From Anaspis maculata (lineage: Eukaryota; Arthropoda; Insecta; Coleoptera; Scraptiidae), in assembly GCA_949128115.1 (NCBI GenBank), contig OX421966.1, positions 61,439,416 to 61,503,415 of the forward strand: a DNA stretch of 64,000 nt. The letters run 5' to 3'. Of the stretch, positions 43,671 through 56,049 are shown in pieces. Both the position numbers and the translations under genes were made by a program. The notes below the pieces were generated by a model that saw nothing but the letters and a program-made list of their open reading frames with translations, made no database searches and was not told where the DNA came from. Position 1 is the stretch's first letter; each line of letters begins with the position of its first letter.

Positions 43671-45004
43671 AGATTTGAAATGGGCCTTGATGCGAGAATA
43701 ATATTTTCTCGAATACCGTGACAAGTCGCACCCTTGTCGCCATCGATCGCTTCCATCCGACTTAATATTTGACTATTTTCAATATTTTGTTTTTGCGTAA
43801 GTATCAGGAGCTTTACCGTTCAAACAGGTTGTACGGTACCTTTTGTAAGGATGTCATGTTCATGGTTTTGCTTCATTTGCTATAAGATGATTTGACATTA
43901 TTACCTATCGGGTCTGGTCAAGGTCAGCAATGATGGATATGCCAAGACTGCTGTCAACTTCCAGCAAGGAACATGTCAGCTATTTGTTGTGGGTTCTGTT
44001 TCAGCTCCTCGTGTTTTTTGAGTTTCTGTGTGAGTTTACTTATTTTGCTTGATTTTGCTTGCCACTAATACGGAAAATAGCATTGAGTCTTTTTTTTGTC
44101 ATTTTGTCCAACATATTTTTGAGAGTTCTATGCTTCGGGTAATACTCAGGGGTTTCTTTGTAGGGTTCTTCCACTGAGTGCCTTCTTCCGAATCCGTCAC
44201 TCTCTCTTTTCTTTGACTGGACAGCTTGATATATCTTGTTGTGCTGTTTTCAATTTATTATGGTATTGATTTTTATGTTTTCTTGTGCCATTGTTTTTGC
44301 TCATTTTGCCCATTTTGTTCATTTTGTCCATTTTGTCAGTCACATGTCAGGTGTTGCGCGGAAAGATTCATGAAAGAATGATTTTGTATTTATTTTGTAT
44401 AGAAAAAACGTAACGTTGTGCAGTGAGCGTGTTTCATTGAACTCCACCTTGAACTCCACCTTCTTCCCCCTCGGGTCGCTTCCTTCATGAATAAAAGCGG
44501 ACACAACGGAGGGTTGAGACGATCAGAGACCAAAAAATAGAATGTCAAGGGGAGGGCGGCGTACATCACACTAGACCAGTCAAAAATATCCCAAAATGTT
44601 TTTCGGAACTCAAACTTTTTAGTTTTCGCAGGGTCTGACGCGAAGCCTTGTACAACAAACATGGGGGATCCGAACTTTATTCTGTACCCGCCCTGTGATG
44701 GACAAAGAGCGCAGATATTTGCGAAAAAAAAGACTCACTGCTTTACTTTGCCACTTTGACGGGTAGATAGGAGACAGTGAATTGATTTTATGTTGAAACT
44801 AATTTCTGCATCTTACTGTGGACACAGAAGGACTGTACTCAGGATCTCTATTCTCGAACAACAAGAAGATGTACACAACAAAATGACGTCTTCACACTAG
44901 ATGATCATCTACTAGGAGAGGCGGTTCCAAAAGCGGGAGAAGTTTTTCAATTCTAATAAATCAATTCAAATTCAAGTGTTATGGATTGTCTACCTATCCA
45001 GCGG
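43671..45004. other. Unassigned; short CATTTTG(T/C)C minisatellite
   Basis: At about 44296-44340 a 9-10 bp CATTTTGTCC-type unit repeats five times. A 90-codon minus-strand ORF (44390-44662) has no recognised motif. No other structure is seen. Confidence 0.4.
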
Positions 45005-45511
45005 TATGTAACGTATGGTTCGAAAGTTTTGGGGGATTTTGTGAAAGCTTATAACTTTTTTGAATAGTTTTAATTTTTCAACTTGATATTGCAAAAACTT
45101 ACATCATCTATAACAATACCAAATTCATATTCAACATGTTGAAGATGGCCTATTATTATTGATGGCTCTCAGTTTTCTTCTGCCATGTTCATTCTCTGGA
45201 CAACAGCAGGATCAATTTCTCCAAGCTTATGTCTCTCAATCTACCGCAAGCTCGAGTATTGAGCAGAATAGTATACGACAGGGGATGGAAAGCTGCAAAT
45301 GAAGACCAATTACGGCGTCGCATTTTCCAAAAACGTTAGAGCATTTCACATTGGAGAAATTGATCCTGCTGTTGTCCAGAGGATTATGGAACATGGCAGA
45401 AGAAAAGTGAGATAAATCGAACATAATCATCCATTATGATTATGTTGAACATGAATTTGTTACTGTTATATCTACAATATTCCAAAACTTTCAGACCATA
45501 CGTCATAAGCA
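45005..45511. mobile_element. ~0.5-kb inverted repeat
   Basis: TTTTCTTCTGCCATGTTCAT (from about 45174) pairs with ATGGAACATGGCAGAAGAAAA (to 45408), and GACAACAGCAGGATCAATTT pairs with its complement near 45360. The outer parts pair more loosely (CGTATGGTTCGAAAGTTTTG against CAAAACTTTCAGACCATACG). A ~120-bp spacer lies at 45228-45350. The family is not recognised. Confidence 0.75.
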
Positions 45512-46434
45512 AAGGAATTGGGATACGTAAAATCAGGCACGTAGTGGTAGCGGCCCGCTCATTTGGAAACAACCGGGATGTCGACCGGACTGATTGTTAC
45601 GCAACCCAATTTTACAAGAGCAAACAAATCTGTAACGTTCGACCAAAAACAAAGAAAATGACCCCTCAGAATTTCCACTGATCCTCCTTTATACGGTCTC
45701 TTTCGAATCCCATGTCCCGCACTGTGTGCACATCGACCAATGCGGGGGCTCCCCGGGCGCAATCCTGAAGGATTAACGCGCATATTCAATTTTGCGCGTT
45801 ATTGCCTTATCCCTTATCCGGCTTGGCCCCAGTTCCCGCTGGAATAATAAATTTTTATTACACACACCGTACACATCGAGCGTGCTGTGTGTGTGTGTGT
45901 TTGTACCCCATTAACTGTGGCGACTTGTGCGTGCAACGACCTATGCTGTGGCGTCCGCTCTAGTTGTGGCGTCTTACACACGGTTGCCACAGCAAAAACC
46001 TTCACTGTCTCAAAAATAATCACCGCTTAAGGCTAGAACTTATAGAACAGCTTTTATAGAAGCATATTGACTTTGCATATGAAGGAAATCCTCGGATCTT
46101 CAAAACTTAGTGGTGTATAAGTGAATTCATCAGGTTGCCACAAGTAATTAGAAGTGCTTTGTGCAAGTTTGGGTATGACACCCATTTGTGACCTCCTGTG
46201 CTGAAGCGCCCCCTTGAGTTCACACACTAGTACTAAACCAAGAATATATTCAATGGTGTTGGTTGTTCTTTCGCAATCTGCACACACACATAATGCATCA
46301 GTGTACTTTTGTGGCACCCACCAGCAAAAAGTCGTAGAAAATTCAGATTTTTTAAAATCACCAACCTGAGCATAAAAAGATATTTCCAAACGTACCCCCT
46401 TTGTCCCCACTCACCCCCTTCGACTCCACTCACC
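45512..46434. other. Unassigned; short GT microsatellite
   Basis: (GT)n at about 45884-45902. The neighbouring stretch contains GTGGCGTC and GTGGCG words that also occur near 54780-54840. Otherwise nothing is seen; the minus-strand ORFs at 46054 and 46233 show no motif. Confidence 0.4.
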
Positions 46435-48965
46435 CCCTCTCAAAATGACAAATATAATCACCTGCTTTGAGTACGTCAAATTGAAGACATCAAATTCTCT
46501 TTGTGAGAAAAATATTATAATTTTTTTTTGTTCAACCCCCCTCCCCACCCACCCTTAAGTTCCAAATTTCAAATGGCACCACGTACTTCTGATTAACCAG
46601 ATTGAAGAGTCTTGAATTCTCTTTCTGAGAAAAATATAAAAATCATCAATCACCCCCTGTTGTCCCCACCCTACCCCTACTTATAAAATTTCATGTATAT
46701 TAATCTACTTTGTGGTACATCAAATTGAAAACATCAAATTCTCTTTGTGAGAAAAATATTATAAATTTTTTTGATCAACCCCCCTTTTGCCCCATCTACC
46801 CTTACATTCAAAATATCAAATGGTATCACGTGCTTTTTGGTTCCCCAGGTTGAACACTCTTTCTGAGAAAATTATAAAAATTTGTAATAACCCCCTTTTG
46901 CCCCCCTGATTTAAAATTTCATGTAGAATAATCTATTTCGTGATACATCAAATTAAATACATCAAATTCTCTTTGTGAGAAAAATATTATAATTTTTTTT
47001 GTTCAACCCCCCTTTTGTCCCACCCACCCTTAACTTCCAAATTTGAAATGGCACCACGTACTTCTGATTAACCCGATTGAAAAGTCTTGAATTCCCTTTC
47101 TGAGAAAAATATAAAAATTATCAATCACCCCCTGTCGTCCCCACCCACCCCTACTTAAAAAACTTCATGTATATTGAACTACTTTGTGGTACATCAAATT
47201 GAAAACATCAAATTCTCCTTGTGAGAAAAATATTATAAATTTTTTTGATCAACCCCCCTTTTGCCCCATCTACCCTTACATTCAAAATATCAAATGGTAT
47301 CACGTGCTTTTTGGTTCCCCAGGTTGAACTCTCTTTCTGAGAAAATTATAAAAATTATTAATAACCCCCTTTTGCCCCCACCCCCCCCTAATTTAAAATT
47401 TCATGTAGAATAATCTATTTCGTGATACATCAAATTGAAGACATCAAATTCTCTTTGTGAGAAATATATTATAATTTTTTTTGTTCAACCCCCCTTTTGT
47501 CCCACCCACCCTTAACTTCCAAATTTCAAATGGCACCACGTACTTCTGATTAACCAGATTGAAGAGTCTTGAATTCTCTTTCTGAGAAAAATATAAAAAT
47601 TATCAATCACCCCCTGTCGTCCCCACCCACCCCTACTTAAAAAACTTCATGTATATTGAAAAAAACTGAAAATTGCAAATTGAAAACATCAAATTCTCTT
47701 TATGAGAAAAATATTATAAATTTTTTTGATCAACCCCCCTTTTGCCCCATCTACCCTTACATTCTAAATATCAAATGGTATCACGTGCTTTTTGGTTCCC
47801 CAGGTTGAACTCTCTTTCTGAAAAAATTATGAAAATTAGTAATAACCCCCTTCTGTCCCCACCCACCCTTAATTTAAAATTTCATGTAGAGTAATCTACT
47901 TCGTGATACATCAAATTGAAGACATCAAATTTTATTTGTGGGAAAAATATCATGAATTTTTTTGATCAACCCCCTTTTTGGCCCACCCACACTCAACTTC
48001 TAAATTTCAAATGGAACCACGTACTTTCGGTTCACTAGATTGAAGAGGATTGAGTTCTTTTTCTGATGAAAATATAAGAATTTATAATCACTCTCTTTCG
48101 TCCCCACCCACCCACTTTAATATTTCATGTAGAATAATGAACTTTGTGATACATCAATCAGAAAAAATCATATTCTCTTTGTGAGAAAAACATTTTTTTT
48201 CTATTAACCCCTCTTTTGCCCCACCCACCCTTGATTTCCAAATTTCAAATGGAACCACGTACTTTGGCATGGTTCACCAGATTGAAGAGAATTGAATTCT
48301 CTTTCTGAAAAAAATATAAAACTTATTTATCACATCCTGTTGTCCCCCCCCACACCCACTTGAAAAAATTCATGTAGGCTCATCTACTTTGTGGTACATC
48401 AAATTGAAAACATCAAATTCTCTTTGTGAAAAAAATATTCAAACACCCTTAGCTTTCAAATGAAACCACGTACTTCTCGGTTCATCCGATTGAAGAGAAT
48501 TGAATTCTCTTTCTGAGAAGAATATAAAAAATATTAATCACCCCTTCTCGTCTTCACCCACCCTTACTTTAAAAACTCATGTAGGATAATTTACTTTGTG
48601 ATAAATCAAATTGAAAACATCAAATTTTCTTTGTGAGAAAAATATTATAATTTTTTTTAATCAACCCCCCTTTTGCTCTATCCACTCTTTTAAGTTCCAA
48701 CTAAAAATGATAACTGACACGTACTTTTTGTTTCACCAGATTAGAGAGGATTGAATTCTTTTTCCAAGAAAAATATAAAAATTATCAATCATCCCCTTTG
48801 GTCCCTACCCACCCTTTTACTTTAAAATTTCAAATGAAACCACCTACCTTGTGATACATCAGAAGAGAATTGTACTGAGAAAAATATTCTAAAAATTTTC
48901 AATTTTCCCCTTTTGCCCCCACCGACCTCTATTTTACAATTTCAAGTAGAAACATCTATAATATG
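46435..48965 (+). repeat. Satellite array: ~120-bp halves, ~240-bp dimers, ~480-bp HOR
   Basis: A TACATCAAATTGAAAACATC-type marker recurs near 46716, 46943, 47190, 47426, 47673, 47908, 48150, 48395 and 48604, about 210-250 bp apart. Each ~240-bp unit has two halves, both with a CTCTTT(G/C)TGAGAAAA word and a CCCCC(T)-rich block followed by CCCACCCACCC. The markers alternate between a TTTGTGGTACATC and a TTCGTGATACATC form, so 46716 pairs with 47190 and 46943 with 47426, giving a higher-order period near 480 bp in the first half of the array. From about 47900 onward order decays. Strong strand asymmetry (C-rich plus strand). Not coding. Confidence 0.85.
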
Positions 48966-48971
48966 CTGTTC

Positions 48972-49163
48972 TTCACGTTGCAAATTCAGCACTAGAACTT
49001 TTGGAATCAAAAACAAAGTGATAAGTTAGAGGGCTACGGCTACGGCTGATGGGACCTGCAAAGTTTTGGCGCAAATCTATCAGGGCCCATCAGCCGTATA
49101 CCTTTCCAGCTTTTCACTTTATTTTTGATTAAAAAATTTCTTGTGCTGAATTTGCAACGTGAA
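48972..49163. mobile_element. ~190-bp hairpin inserted in the satellite
   Basis: TTCACGTTGCAAATTCAGCA at the left pairs with TGCTGAATTTGCAACGTGAA at the right, then TTTTTGATT words pair and GGCTGATGGG pairs with CCCATCAGCC near the centre. Satellite sequence resumes after it (TTACTTTGTGGTAC at 49170). Confidence 0.85.
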
Positions 49164-49506
49164 CGGGCATTACTTTGTGGTACTTACATCAAATTGAACA
49201 AAATTATTATCTTTTTTGTTGAGGAAAATATTATGAATATTTCTTATTACCCCCCTTTTGCCCTCACCCACCTCAACTTTAAAACTTCAACTAGAATTAG
49301 GTGCCTGCGGTACGCAAAAAAAAAGTGGCATTTGATGATACAAGCAAGCAAGTCATTTTGCACAGTTGTTGTCCACACCCATTAGAAAGTTTTGACCCGC
49401 AGCACCTAAAAAATGTTCCCTTAGGACTCGAGATTTTAGAGGGCAAAGGGGACCCCATGAAAAAATCTAAAACACTTTAAATAAAGCCTGATTAGTGAAT
49501 CTCAGT
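49164..49506. other. Degenerate end of the satellite and unassigned sequence
   Basis: Last CCCCCTTTTGCCC-type block near 49250, then no recognisable structure. Confidence 0.5.
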
Positions 49507-50152
49507 GTCAACATAAGCATACACTGTCATTTTCAAAATTAGGTTAAAAATAAAAGAGTCATTTTTGAGCGTCATACAATATATTTTATCAATATCAGAG
49601 TACAAAACATGTAACCCACAACCTGTATAGTAATTATATTTAAATAAACCGTCACAACGAAATTGGTGAAAATGTGATTAGGAAATGCCGAGTTTACAAT
49701 AGAGTATTATATTTTGAAAAAAATATTTTGTTTTCGATGGGAACAGAAACTACATTGGAAAATAACTGACCCATATTTTTTTGTTTAGCCAGAAATCGAA
49801 TCGTTTGGCCGCAATAAATAAACGAAACTCTTAAATTCTTACTAGTTCTGACGTCATTTACAAAGGCAGTCACAAGTAGTTGATCTTCTTTTATCGATTA
49901 CGCCCAAACGATTCGATTTTCGACCGAATAAAAAAATACGGGTCAATTATTTTTCGATGTAGTTTCCATTTCGACAAAAAAACATTCTAGTATAATACTC
50001 CATTACGTTAATTTCACAGGGTGTCCATATGTCCATGGTTATGTTTTATGCTCTGCTATTGATAAACAAATATTGTATTAAACTCAAATGACTCCTTTTA
50101 CTTTGAATAATATTTTGAAAATGACAGTGTATGCCATGAGTGTATGCTTATG
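49507..50152. mobile_element. 0.65-kb fold-back element
   Basis: TCAACATAAGCATACACTGT at the left pairs with the right end near 50152, with ATGACAGTGTATGC repeated in a slightly rearranged form. ATTTTCAAAAT, GAGTATTATA, AACTACATTGGAAAATAA and GAATCGTTTGG also pair. The right arm contains a CACAGGGTGTCC word without a counterpart. Spacer near 49815-49900. Confidence 0.75.
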
Positions 50153-51224
50153 TTGCCAATGACATTGGTGAAACATTTACGTAAAACATCAAACACGACA
50201 AATTATCCTACCCGTAGTTTAGGAGGATATCTTAAATAATATTTCCAACATGTCAAAAAATGCGCCAATATTTCCAATAAAATTTAAAAAAAAGTTCAAC
50301 TCTACGCGCATTCGTTCTCGAATTATCGATTTTCAACTTTCGGAATTGATAACCCTGTACAAAAATGACCAGAAGGGGGGTGATATCGTAACCATGGTAA
50401 TTACGATGTGACATGAAGTTACTAATGTTACGTCAAGATCCCCGAATTGGTAAACGCATCGTATCCGCCACAGCATGCTTCATTTCAACCCATTCCAAAA
50501 GCGAATGCTGGCGTCCACCGGGTGGCAGCCCCCTTGGGGGTCGTTGGGGTGAATTTTTTCGTGGGAAGGTGTATCAAAGTGAGTTTATGCATATCTGCCA
50601 AATTTACGTCAATAATATGGCCAATAAGAGAATTGCAATAAAAAAATGTTAATTTTTGAAAAAATCACATAGCCTTTGAAAAGAAAGAAATATTTGAAAA
50701 TCAAAAAACCATTTCGGGATATTATTGCTACCTTTCAAAAAACGATATTATAAATAATCTACAATTTTTTTCAGAAAAGTGACACAACGTTGACAATTTA
50801 CCCTTTTGACCCTCTTCCTTTTGGCGCACTGTATATCATGTACATTTTCAATTATGAAACTATCCTTTACATCATCACGTAGCCGAAGTAGGCTTTATCT
50901 GGCGTTGTCTTCCTTTTTGAAATCGGAGAATTTTTGTTCGAGATATTCTCATTTTACAAAATGCGGAAATTTTCATTACCCCTATTCACTTTTGAGCAGT
51001 TTATAAAGATATGTATGTACCTACATGGAAGAAAGGGATAGTACAGAAACTTGAATTTGAGCCAAAGCAACAATACTTAATTATTACCATTTAAAACAAA
51101 AATAGAGTAATACTTATACACACTTCTTTCCATTCGATCTTCCGGAAATAATCGGAAGAGCCATCAACATTTGATTTTCAAATACGACACCATATTGTTT
51201 AATATTAGCATTAGGATAGATATT
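50153..51224. other. Unassigned; relics of CAGGGTG-type sequence
   Basis: CCCTGTAC at 50352 and GCACTGTATATCATG near 50826 recall fold-back ends. 50640-50990 resembles 26400-26740 in block order. 79- and 64-codon ORFs at 50413 and 50447 overlap in different frames and are not convincing. Confidence 0.4.
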
Positions 51225-52350
51225 ATATCTCCGCGAGATTCCCTATCAAACATAAAAAGGCCTCTCTAAATCAAGGAGTTTAAAAATTTGCCCCTCCCCT
51301 CTTCCCCGGTTTCAAGGATGTGAGGGATTAAGTGTCATGGAATTTTCTTGTCCCCGCGAATTCTCTTATCCAACCGAAAAATGCCGGTTTAGATCGGAGC
51401 TACTTGGAAAAAGGGGGTGGTTTTTGGAAGAGTGGAGTGAGGTGGGGGTTGCTGGGGAATTTGTGCAAGGCATATACTTGGGAGATTTTCTCTCCGCAAG
51501 TTTCCCTATCAAACAAAAAAAGGCTGCTCTAAATCGAAGAGGTTAAAAAATTTGCTCCTTTCCCCTTCCCCTGTTCACGGATGTAGGGGATGGAAAGTGT
51601 CATGGAATTTTCTTGTCCCCGCGAATTCTTCTATCCACCCGAAAAATGCCGGTTCAGATCGGAGATAGGTACTTAAGAAAAGAGGGTAGTTTGAAGGAGT
51701 GGGGTGATGCGGGAGTTGGTGGAATTTGTGAAAGGTTTATAGAAGATTTTATCTCCGTGAGTTTCCTCTTGAATTAATAAAACACTAAAAGGCCAAAGGG
51801 GTAGTTTTGAAAGGGTAAGGTGGGGTGCGGGTTGGTTGAATTTGTGCAAGGTATTATGCGAGTTTTCTCCCCGCGCGTTCCTCTCTCAAACACAAAAAAT
51901 CCGCTCAAAATCAGAGAAATAAAAATTTTTTGCCCCCCCCCCCCCCTCACTCGGTTTTGCGAGAGGGGAAAGGGACATTGAGTTTTCTTCTCTTCAAGAG
52001 TTCCTCTATCCTAACCGAGAAATTCCGGTTAAGATCGGAGATTCTTGGGAAAAGGGGGTAGTTTTGAAGGGGTGGGGCGGAGTGGGTGTTGGTTGAATTT
52101 GTATAAGGTACAAAAGAGGTTTTCCTCCCGCGACCTTCTCTATTTAACATAACAATTCTCTTGAAATCATAGAAATTAAAACTGTTCACTCTCTCACCTG
52201 GTTTCGGGGGGGGGGGATGTTGAGAAACATTGAGTTATCTTCTCTTCGCAAGTTCCTTCATCCAACCGAGAAATTCCGGTTCAGATCGGAGCAACTTGGA
52301 AAAGGCGGTAGTTTTGAAGGAGTGGGGGTTGGTTGAATTCGTGCAAGATA
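51225..52350 (+). repeat. ~260-bp tandem array, about five units
   Basis: ATCTCCGCGAG(A/T)TTCCCTATC and CC(G)AAAAATGCCGGTT.AGATCGGAG recur (near 51376, 51642, 52018 and 52263), with GTGTCATGGAATTTTCTTGT and GTTGGTTGAATTTGTGCAAG between them. One unit (about 51747-51866) is shortened. Poly-C and poly-G runs mark the same place in two units. Confidence 0.8.
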
Positions 52351-52356
52351 CATGTA

Positions 52357-54528
52357 GTGCAGTAAAGATAGGTTTTGGGGTTGAAAAAATTAATTCATGA
52401 AATTTTGAAGCTGTTATCGATTCAAAATTTCATCCTCTACCATGTACTTAAAATCCCCGAAAATCCCATCGGAGCATTTTTCTTGCGGCGCTGTCAAAGT
52501 ATATCATGTTTGCTGCAACAAGTCCGAAAATTGTATCCTCGCTTTTGTCACATTAGAGCTATATTGTTAGTTCAGAGCTGTTGGTATATACTTCAAGGCA
52601 TGACCAGAACGTCATCTAAACCGCTGAAATTCTATCTCCCGCAAAAGAAAACATGTAACTCGCTTTAATCTGCAATTACCAGTGGTAATCAAGTGTAGTT
52701 CGGGGATTAGTGACCAAATTTGATAAAATCTGTTCTTTTTGTGATAAAGGCATGAAATTAGGTATGAGTGGTCTTCATGGTCCCCTTTTCAAATGTAGAC
52801 ATGGCGTCTCGCCATATTTTGATTAGGGGGGCTTAGGGACCCCCTTGAAAATTGAAGTTGCAGAAACTCATGCAAACCACCATTGAAATAATTGTCACGC
52901 ATCTCAAAAAGTGATCATTCGACTCTACGTTAAATCTCAACAAGAGACACACCAGTTATCACCATGTACGCAATGTTCTTCATAATGAAAAAAAAATCTT
53001 TGGAATGTAACAAAAAATTGTGTCTTTATAATTTTTTCATGCAATAGAGGAATAAAGTCATCTTCCGCATATCATTATCCACCAATCGTATTCGCCAAAG
53101 CCATTGATGAAGTCCATTTCTTCATATTGACATCTAGAAGCAACAATCCCAGATGAAACCAGCCAATTCAAGTGCTTAGTTCAACAGCGTTTTTTTCAAT
53201 GTTACCAATTGATATGAATGACAATTTATTATTGGGTGGATAGCTTCAACTGTTTTATAATTTTATTGAGTATAACTAGTTGAGGAGTGATGCGCGAAAG
53301 CCCCGAAATTTTTTTCTTTAACCGCCACCTATCACTGTTAGAATTGCACCAAATTTCATACTACTTTGGCGAAACAACAGCAAATACAGACTAAAGAGTA
53401 TAGACAAACGTCAATACGATCTGCAGTTGTCAAGTAGAAGGCACAAAGAATAAGGATTGAGGCGTGGAATACTTCAAAGCACTCAGTTCGAGTGAATACA
53501 CGGTATAGAAATATTTTCAACACACCCTAGGAGCACAAATTTCATGATGGTGAGCGACGCGAAAAAAAATTTTTCTATGCTTTTGCGCTTGGTTCCGCGT
53601 GTAGTCATATAAAATTAGGTTACAGAACAGCTCCAGCTATCTATCCAAAATATAAATTGTCGATCATATTGATTGGGAACAATTGAAAAACGCTGTTGAA
53701 CTTCACACTTGAACTGGCTCATTTCTTAGAGAGCTGTCATCCTTAGAATGACAGTATCAAAAAACAAACTTCATGAATAGCTTCGGCAAATACAAATTAG
53801 TGAATGATGATACACAGCAGATCAACTCACCGTTTCTTAGATTAAAAAATTATGAAAAACTGTGTTTTTTTCTGACACTCCAAAGAATTTTTTTTTTAAC
53901 ACGGAGAACAATGCGTACATGGCGACAACTGTTGTGTCTCTTGTCAACGTTTGGTGTAGAGTCAAATGATTACTTTTTGAAATGTGTGACGATATTTACC
54001 GGTGGTTTGTGAGAGTTCTTGAGACTTCAAATTTTCAAGGGGGTCCTTAGGCCCCCCTAACCAAAATATGGCGAGGCGTCATGCTTACATTTGGAAAGAA
54101 GACCATGAAGACCACCCATACCAAATTTCATGCCTCTGTCGCAAATCAAACAGATTTTAATAAGCTTGGTTACTAACCCTCGGATTATCTTCAATCAACA
54201 CTGTTAATTGGGAATTGAAGCGACTTTCGTGTTTTTTTTTCGTGAAATACGAGTTAGAGGTTCAAACGAAGGTCTGGTCATGCCCTGCAGTATATACCAA
54301 CAGTCCTAAGCCAACAATGTAGTTCTAGTGTGACAAAAACAAGAATACAAGACTAGTTGCAGCAAACATGATATACTTTGACAGCGCCGCAAGAAGAATG
54401 CTCAACTGGGATTTTCAGGGATTTTGAGTATGTGGTAGAGAATGAAATTCTGAATCGATATCTGCTATAAAATTTCATGAATTAATTTTTTCAAGGTTTG
54501 GGGTCTTTTTTGGCTATCTTTACTGCAC
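52357..54528. mobile_element. 2.17-kb palindromic fold-back element
   Basis: The left end GTGCAGTAAAGATA and the right end TATCTTTACTGCAC are perfect inverted repeats flanked by TA (52355-52356 and 54529-54530). Arms of about 1 kb pair through CAAAGTATATCATGTTTGCT, TTGGTATATACTTCAAGGCA-type words, a TAGGGGGGCTTAGG block and AACAGCGTTTTTTTCAATG, meeting near 53430. Indels and substitutions are spread along the arms. It lies directly after a tandem array. No transposase. Confidence 0.85.
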
Positions 54529-54675
54529 TAATGGGAATGTGTACAAGGGAGTGTGTATAAATGGGGCTATCAGCCAGTCTAAACAGATTCAAAATCTTCC
54601 AAAGCAATCCAAAACTGTCGCGCTTTGAGAATTGTTAAAAATATCGACATAATCACTTAGACACTATAGACAAGA

Positions 54676-54800
54676 CACCTTTGATACACAAACTATACTC
54701 CGAATTTTGACGTCTTCGATACACAAACCATACACCGAATTTTGGCGTCTTCGATGCACAAACTATACACCGAATTCTGGCGTCTTGGATGCACAAAAAC
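54676..54800 (+). repeat. ~35-bp minisatellite, about 3.5 units
   Basis: Units of GATACACAAACTATACACCG followed by AATTTTGGCGTCTTC, the last one incomplete. Confidence 0.85.
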
Positions 54801-55234
54801 TTGACACCTAATTGTGGCAGCGACGCCACTAGTTTGTTATATGCACGAATATTCGGGGACATGCTGCGCCGCCCCCATGGAGTGTATAACCAAATGGGTC
54901 AGTTTTACGGGTTGCTAACGCAAAGGGGTACCCAACCTACATGGTTTCATCAAAGCTGCCACAATTTGGTTTGATGCACGGTTGCCACAAACCTACACCG
55001 GCGGGTATGTGTGTGTGTGTGTGTGTATGTGTGTAGAGAACAATCTAATGAAATGATAAAATATGTTTCCAGAAGCAACGCCTCAGCACCAACAAAAGCG
55101 CAAAGATTTTTCCTGATTTTTTTCTTCCCAGCAGACTAGATTTAGAACGTGGATACACACACAGCGCCTACTGTTTATACGCCAATCCAATAAATTCCCT
55201 TTTTCCTCTCTGAGAGCGAGAAACGAGAAACAAA
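54801..55234. other. Unassigned; (GT)n tract
   Basis: (GT)n at about 55005-55034. No gene is supported. Confidence 0.5.
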
Positions 55235-56014
55235 CAAGCGAATATGCCTCATGGGCATGAGGCTCAGTAGCGCACTTCCTTTTTGGAGGATTAGTGAACG
55301 CAAGATGTTAAGTGATTAGGGTTCTACCGTCTTGGGCGAAAAATTGCAATATGGCGGCCAAAATATCGACAGAATCATGAAATTCGGCTTGAAAATCAAA
55401 ATGATCGTACTAGACAAGGGTAAGTTCCAAGTTTCATGAAAATCGTTCCACTAACAAGAGATTTCAATATGGCAGCCAAGATGGCGGCAGAATTATGAAA
55501 CTCAGCTTGAAAATAGGAATGATCGTACGAGACAAGCGTAACTCTCAAGTTTCATGAAAATCCTTCCACTTATAAGAGATTTCAATATGGCGGCCAAGAT
55601 GGTGGGGCAATCATGAAATTTGGCTTGAAAATAAGAATGATCGTACTAGACAAGGGTAAGTTTCAAGTTTCATGACAATCGTTCCACTAATAAGAAATTT
55701 CAATATGGCAGCCAAGATGGCGGCCGAATTATGAAAGCCAACCTGCCTATTTGGTCCTTGAGGACCTAAGCTATCCACCGGATAAAGTTCAATCTTCAAG
55801 GGCTGTAGCTTTATTTCCCGAGGAGAAGTTCAACTTCATCGAAGTGCACAGGAGATCTCTGTTTTTTGAGAATAATGATAACGATGTATGGATAACAAAA
55901 ATAGTGCCCATTGGCCACCCTTGGGGACATTAGCTATTAATCGGAAAAAAGTTCCAAGACTCTTGTTTCAATTCTCGAGAAGGAGTACAGCGTCTTAATT
56001 TCTGCACGGACTCG

Positions 56015-56049
<35 letters not shown>

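Noticed and set aside
46435..48965. CRISPR-like array
   Set aside because: Repeats are long, contiguous and diverged with no unique spacers; this is a eukaryotic satellite.
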